Origin: Coprinopsis marcescibilis
Taxonomy: Eukaryota; Basidiomycota; Agaricomycetes; Agaricales; Psathyrellaceae
Length of the DNA: 64,000 bases
Direction: 5' to 3'
NCBI GenBank assembly: GCA_004369085.1
Contig: ML210184.1
Span: forward strand, 62,001-126,000
Part shown: piece by piece, positions 58,901 through 64,000 of the stretch
Position numbering within the stretch: position 1 is the first letter of the stretch
Layout: each line of letters starts with the position of its first letter
Made by a program: the position numbers and the translations under genes
The notes under the pieces: generated by a model
Database searches by the model: none
What the model was told of the DNA's origin: nothing
Seen by the model: the letters and a program-made list of their open reading frames with translations, nothing else

Positions 58901-60354
58901 ACGAAGATTCAGATTCATCCAGTAAACCCAGCAACCTTTCCTTCGACAGTATGTCCACTGCACGTTCATTGGTGGACGACTGGCAGCAGGTTTTAACCGA
59001 AATCCGAGCGCTTGAAGGCTTTGAAACTTTCCTTCGCCCCAAGACTTTCGATGAACTCCAGGAAAGTGCTTCAAACGGCCCTGTTGTACTGCTTACAAGC
59101 AGTCTTAATGGATCCGATGCTTTGATTGTCACCACGGAAGGGGTCAAACACATTCCTTATCCTCAACTAGAATACCACCATCTTGCCACCTATGCGGAGC
59201 TTTTCACTGAATTTTTGTCCGCGACGGGTGAGGGATCCAAAAAATTGACTGAGAATCAGGTCATGCAGCTCGAGATCCTCCAACAAGAAACCCGTGGAGC
59301 GCGCCCTGCACAAGGTAGGAACGTGATGAACCTCGACCAAAGGTTCAAATCCCTTCTGAAGACCATATGGATGGCAATCGTGCGACCGATTGTGGTTGCC
59401 CTTGGGTTATCAAAGGTGGGTTACCACGCTTGTGTTAGCAGTCGGCGCATAGCTGTCGTTTGACCACGTCCATCGATTTCAGAGCACAAACCCTCCTCGT
59501 CTTTGGTGGTGCCCTACTGGCCTGTTCGTATTCTTACCCCTTCACGCAGCCGGAATATACGGGGAATCAACTAGAGCAGAATGTCTGACGGACTATGCCA
59601 TATCTTCCTATTGTACCTCTTTGCAGGACCTCCTCCATCCGCCTCTTGAGCCAGATCCACAGTTCAAACTCCTGGCCGTCATCCAACCAGAGGCGGTCCG
59701 GGGCTCGAACCTTCCTATGACACTCAAAGAGCTCGAGAAAATCGAAGCACACCTTCCTTCCCCCGTCGATAAACACCTAGTGAAACAAGTTGGAACGAAG
59801 TCGTCGCCGACCACCGTGGACGAGGTCTTGACCGGCCTTACCGAGGCTACCATAGCCCATTTTGGGTGCCATGGAAAGCAGAACACGATGAACCCGTTGC
59901 AGAGCTGCTTGTTACTGAGCGGAGGAGAGCTGAGCATGTCGAGAATTATTCGATGCCAGACGTCGAAAGCTACCTTGGCATACCTGAGCGCTTGCGAGAC
60001 TGCCAAGAGCGACGATGCCAGCCCAGATGAGTCGATGCATTTGGCTGCGACGATGATGTTTGCTGGTTTCCGTGGTGTCGTTGGAACGCTATGGTAAGTA
60101 CTACACATCCGCTTGTTCAGGATGTTTACTTCGGCAAGTGGCTGATTCACGATTCCAGTGAAATTAGGGACGAGGATGCGCCAGTCATCGCAGACGGGTT
60201 CTACAGACATTTGTTCCTACGCCGAAACTCGAATGGTGACATTGCTCCAGATGCGAAGGACGCGGCGGCTGCACTCCACTTTGCAGTCAAGAAGTTGAGA
60301 GATGACGGTAAAGAGATCCGGAGGTGGATACCATACGTTCATTTTGGCATTTAG
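55929..60354 (+). CDS. TPR-CHAT caspase-like (separase-fold) protein
   Basis: About 1,390 residues in five exons: 55929-56021, 56083-56304, 56368-59415, 59483-60093 and a last exon ending 60354. Phases agree throughout. Exons 1-2 are helical. The large exon 3 carries about ten TPR-like units of the fungal type (DLEEAIQLQKEAVALRP, NLGTALRARFETKGSTEDLE, NLALTLKERFDEKREEADLE). Exon 4 begins the CHAT peptidase domain: RLWWCPTGLFVFLPLHAAGIY, then the catalytic His in AHFGCHG (about residue 1251) and the catalytic Cys in YLSACETA (about 1292), then FRGVVGTLW. The last exon ends RWIPYVHFGI, the usual CHAT terminus. Both dyad residues are intact, so it is probably an active cysteine protease. Intron 2 is GC-AG (AAG/GCAAGT). 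The last acceptor is ambiguous (about 60159 or 60169). Substrate unknown. The start at 55929 has a good context (aaaATGG). Confidence 0.85.
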
Positions 60355-60525
60355 CCTCTCTGAGTTCTCTCGTGAGCTTCCAAGTGTGCCCCGAGAATCA
60401 TGACCCACTGACTACGAGGTCCGTCCATTCCACATAAACATACGATTAAAAATACACAAGTCATACATACACTCTATTGTCTTCGCTGATCTGTTCTCAT
60501 TACGACACATGAATAAACCGCTTGT

Positions 60526-63010
60526 TCAGGGTGGTACACCGGGAACATCGTCGCCTATGAACGAACCCACGAACGCGTTAATCATCCTCCCGATCATCCC
60601 TCTCTGAGCGGGCGAATTGGTACCCGACGCTGCTCCGGCACGCTCCACATCACTGCCATTCGAAACGCCAGTCCCGATGACCCGACCTCTTCCATCCGTC
60701 GTGAAGCCTGCAGAGGTTGGGCGGGTGGCGGTATCAACCACCGGCGGAAGAGCCTTGCTTCCTGATGACGAAGAGGGTAGAGGCATTGCTCCAGGCGGCG
60801 AGGGATCGGGCGAATCGACAGCAGCTGTGATTGCTGGTGACGGGGAGTCCGATGCGGGTTGGGACACGTTCTCCTGGGGACTGCTTGTCCACACGACCCG
60901 GCCTCGACCATCGGTTACGAATGGTGGGTCTGGGTTCAGGCTTGACGTCGAGGATGATGTCGATGGGTCGGGTTGTATTGGCGGGGCCAATGACAGCAGG
61001 GTAGATACCGACTCTGGCGAGTTGGTCGAAAGCGTGTGTTCCATGGGGGTGGACCTTTGGGTAGACGGCTCCCCTGCACCGATTGGCTCCAGGTCCGGCA
61101 AATCATCCTCGGCGGGCAAAGGGCGTCCGGAGCCGTCAAAGGCAGGCAACCCGAATCCCAACCCAGTCAACGCTTGCTCCAAAGCCAGACCCTCAGTCTG
61201 CGTCCCCGTAACCCAGTCAAGGGTTGGCAGTCCGTCATCAGACTCATCATGCTCGTTGGCGTCGGAGCCGTAGAAATCGTCGTCAGAGTCTGACTCGGAG
61301 TCGTTGTAGTCGTCTTCACTCGAATTGGAGATGCTCTGCAGCTCAGGCATGGAGTTCTCGTTCTCGTCAACGTCAATACGTAGGCGACCGTCGAGAGTTG
61401 CAGTGGACGGTAGGCCGCCAAGGGTGCCGATTGGCTCCAAGGGTGGGGGAGGGGTGTTTCCACGGTCTTGGACTTCTTGGCCTTGATGCTGTTGAAGAAC
61501 GGTGATGGACGTAAGTACTTGGTCTGCCTAGACAGAAAGTTGAGCTCAGATGGGCATAAATCGAGACAAGAAAGGCATACCAAGATTCCCAACCGCTCTA
61601 TCGCTTCATTCTCTCGTCTGTCTGCATCCCCCCTATTATTTCGCTGCCTTCGTGTGGTCCTCCTCTCCGCGCCGTCGTTCTCATTCGCATCAGCGCTTTG
61701 AAAACTATCGCGGAACGATTGAAGCGTCCTCGCCAGCTGAACGAAGTTATCGCTCTGCAATAGCCGGTTACCTGAAGCCAAAGCCCTCTCTGCGTCAGTG
61801 AATGCTCTAGTCGCAGCATCATGGGAAATCCTATCATACCTTCATCTCCCTCGGCGTTTCTAAACCACAAACGGAATCAGCATCGCTGATGCATACAACG
61901 ATTGATGATCGTACCCATTCCCTGAACCAGCAACCCTTTCTTCAAAAGCTCGATTTAAAGGTCCAACAAGGTCGAGGATATGAAAGGGATTCAGCTGAAA
62001 AGGAAAGGGGAAACCGCCGAAATCGTCATCTGAATCCTCGTCAAACATCCACCGCAAGTTTCTCGTCGAGAATGGAGATCGTCGGCGGGTTTCAAGGGCA
62101 TACTTTTTAAGCCAGAAGCTGGCACCCTCTTCAAAGACGTGCGGCGTCCCATCAGCCTTCTCGTGCTTGTAGAAGCAGTCCTTTCCGAAAGGACACATCG
62201 GCACCCCGTCGGCTTTGGTCTTTTCAAAGTACTTGCAGGGTACGCGGGCCATGCTCTCCTTGTATTTCTGTACAACCCGCTCCTTTTCCGGTGTCCCGTG
62301 TTGGACATATACGGACGAGGGCGTGATAAAGTGTGACGGTGTCCGACACATTGGGCATTTCTTGGTATTTCCAGACTCGACGACGTCGGCGTGCTTCTGC
62401 GCAGGGTCTCGCCACTGCCTGATGCAAGAGATACAAAATATATGACTGCAGCCGCCTATACGCCACAAAAGGCGGTTAGATGGGTCTTACTGAAGCGGTT
62501 GGGCGCTACTTACCGAGTAGACCGAACGTCACTGGCTTCTCGAGGCAGATGGAGCAGAGTAGATGGTCAGAGTCGGAATCTTCGTCGACCGGAGGTGCGC
62601 TCTGCTTCCCCTTATCCGACGATGCAGGACCTGGGCTTGAAGTTCCTCCTCCGGCGCTAACGTGCTGGAACCAACATGAATCTCCACGCTTGCAGAATCC
62701 TATCGCAACCGGCGTGTGAGCTACTCCCTCCTGATCCATCCCCCCTAGGCCACTCACCGTTGGCGTAGAACCTGCATGCCTTTGCCCGGTCATATGGGGT
62801 CAACAGCTGCCTTTCACTACCGCTACCTGATGGGGCTGGTGCATTGACCTGGCTTTCGGTGTGGTCCTTACCGTGTAGGAACTTGCATTTGTCTCCACTA
62901 AAGCATCCTTGTAGTGTCTGGTAGTATCTGCAGATGCCTCGTGGCTTGTGCGTTCGTGGTCGATGTCGAGCTTCAGATGATGATATTGCAGTATCTGTTG
63001 CTGTGGACAT
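60526..63010 (-). CDS. Makorin-type CCCH/RING E3 ubiquitin ligase with long acidic tail
   Basis: Order of parts: CCCH finger 1 (CRYYQTLQGCFSGDKCKFLH), CCCH finger 2 (CRFYANG joined by an intron to FCKRGDSCWFQH), a C3HC4 RING (CSICLEKP; CSHIFCISCIRQW; CPMC), and CCCH finger 3 (VPMCPFGKDCFYKHEKADG). This CCCH-CCCH-RING-CCCH layout is that of makorins, RNA-binding ubiquitin ligases. After the RING module the frame continues through an intron (donor near 61872) into AFTDAERALASGNRLLQSD and a roughly 400-residue acidic, Ser/Pro-rich tail not typical of animal makorins. The tail contains two copies of TDGRGRV and ends MINAFVGSFIGDDVPGVPP. The start MSTATDTAISSSEARH is at 63010. It is convergent with the TPR-CHAT gene, 171 bp apart. 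Confidence 0.85.
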
Positions 63011-63260
63011 GAAGTGGATAAAAGGATAGCGTTTCAAGTCAAGAGACCTTCCAATAAGTGGATCAGATTTAATGGCGAGTGAGCCACGTGATACTTTGAT
63101 GGTCTATTTATAGTTAAATGTTGCCAGTGAATATCCGACAAACCAGGGAACGATGAGATATTAGGAAAGCTGGATTGGATAACATCTAAGTACTACGATT
63201 TCACAGCAGGCAGATGGTTTTATAAAGAATCAACCACCTTTTCAGTAATTAGTTAATAAT

Positions 63261-64000
63261 TTATGTGAAGCGAGGGGGGGTTCTCCGGCCAATAGGAGCG
63301 ACTTTGCTGCTGCCGGAACTGGCATAGGTGAGCTCAGAGATGACCATATCAGGTGCGCGGAATTCCGAGGCTTCAGGTGTTGCGTCTGTCCTGAAAACGT
63401 CGCCGAGACCAGCAGGGAAAGTGGATGTTGGGAGTTGCATAAGGTGATCGGGTTGGGCGGTGAGGAATACTCGTTGCAATGCGTCTTCGGCGGCCTGCGG
63501 AAGGAGTAAATCGACGGGTAAGAGGGAACCAAGAGAGGATTTCACGTACACGGAATTCAGCCATCTTCAACGAGCTTCCGAAGCCCTCGCCAATTTTCTC
63601 TGCGCCAGAGTAAATGCCAACCACGAAGACGGGGGAGTTGGAGAATCGACCGGTTTCCTTGAGCAGTCTAAGGCAAACCAAGTCTTAGGTTGTTAAATGG
63701 GAAGGCGACAGCGCAAATACGGACCTGGATTTGGGTGGTTCGCGTCCGAATTTTGCCACCATCTCCTTCAGTGCTTTCTTAGGGTCAAGGAACTTGAGCA
63801 TGGAACGAATGTCAACCTGTCGACTGAGGAAGTACGAGTGGACGAATTGTCTTGCTGAGGGTAAGGAATGCTTTTTGTAGATGAGGGCGGTGATTGAACG
63901 AGGGATGGAGGCGAGGGCGTCGGAATGGAGGACCTTGGATCCTGTAGATGTTGTAGGCTGATATTATAGTAAGCAGAGCACGACGGCTTGGAAAGAGCGA
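63261..64000 (-). CDS. MRPL3: Mitochondrial large-subunit ribosomal protein mL44 (5' end outside window)
   Basis: Partial; the gene enters from the right edge. Exons read HSDALASIPRSITALIYKKH, QFVHSYFLSRQVDIRSMLKF, then LLKETGRFSNSPVFVVGIYS, GAEKIGEGFGSSLKMAEFR, then AAEDALQRVFLTAQPDHLMQ and a C-terminal tail ending RRTPPRFT before TAA. RNase III-like and double-stranded-RNA-binding folds with EGFGSSLKMAEFRAAEDAL are characteristic of mL44/Mrpl3, a structural protein of the mitochondrial ribosome. A mitochondrial targeting peptide would lie outside the window. Introns are short GT-AG. Confidence 0.87.

Overview
The window is a piece of nuclear genome from a filamentous basidiomycete, most likely a mushroom-forming agaricomycete. 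The genes carry many 45-75 nt GT-AG introns, sit close together on both strands, and include families expanded in Agaricomycetes: DUF6535 membrane proteins with HEAT/ARM repeats, a TPR-CHAT protein, a STAND-type NACHT NTPase, a TKL-like kinase and an FG-GAP propeller protein. All intron junctions given here were read by eye from reading frame and splice consensus; no alignment or search was run.

Layout. 35-2205 (-) is the ribosome quality control hydrolase VMS1/ANKZF1. 2548-5353 (+) holds a tandem pair of phosphomannomutase genes. 5677-10151 (+) is the DNA polymerase delta catalytic subunit. 11664-12147 (+) is ribosomal protein eL30. 12736-14281 (-) is a NACHT NTPase, followed by a seven-bladed FG-GAP/VCBS propeller gene (14674 to at least 15777, -). 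16293-23048 (+) is a large Mus7/MMS22-type genome-stability protein, convergent with a tiny DASH/Hsk3-like gene (23384-23681, -). 24742-31490 and 32890-39374 (+) are two tandem giant genes with the same plan: a DUF6535 four-helix membrane module followed by a long helical-repeat solenoid split into small exons. 39826-42410 (-) is a protein kinase and 43540-47070 (-) an acidic AT-hook nuclear protein. About 47.1-55.9 kb is gene-poor; only one small Ser/Pro-rich gene (51787-52209, +) is reasonably supported. 55929-60354 (+) encodes a TPR-CHAT caspase-like protein with an intact His/Cys dyad. 60526-63010 (-) is a makorin-type CCCH/RING ubiquitin ligase with a long acidic tail, and 63261 to beyond the right edge (-) is mitochondrial ribosomal protein mL44.

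How the genes fit together. Conserved housekeeping genes (translation quality control, GDP-mannose supply, replication, replication-fork repair, kinetochore, ribosomes) are interleaved with lineage-expanded signalling genes: NACHT, propeller, two DUF6535-HEAT proteins, kinase and CHAT protease. The second group resembles parts of fungal innate-immune or regulated cell-death circuits. That they work together is inference from proximity and family character. The most interesting items are the duplicated DUF6535-HEAT genes, the catalytically intact TPR-CHAT protein, the NACHT/propeller neighbour pair, and the duplicated phosphomannomutase whose second copy changes a residue inside the catalytic DxDxT motif.
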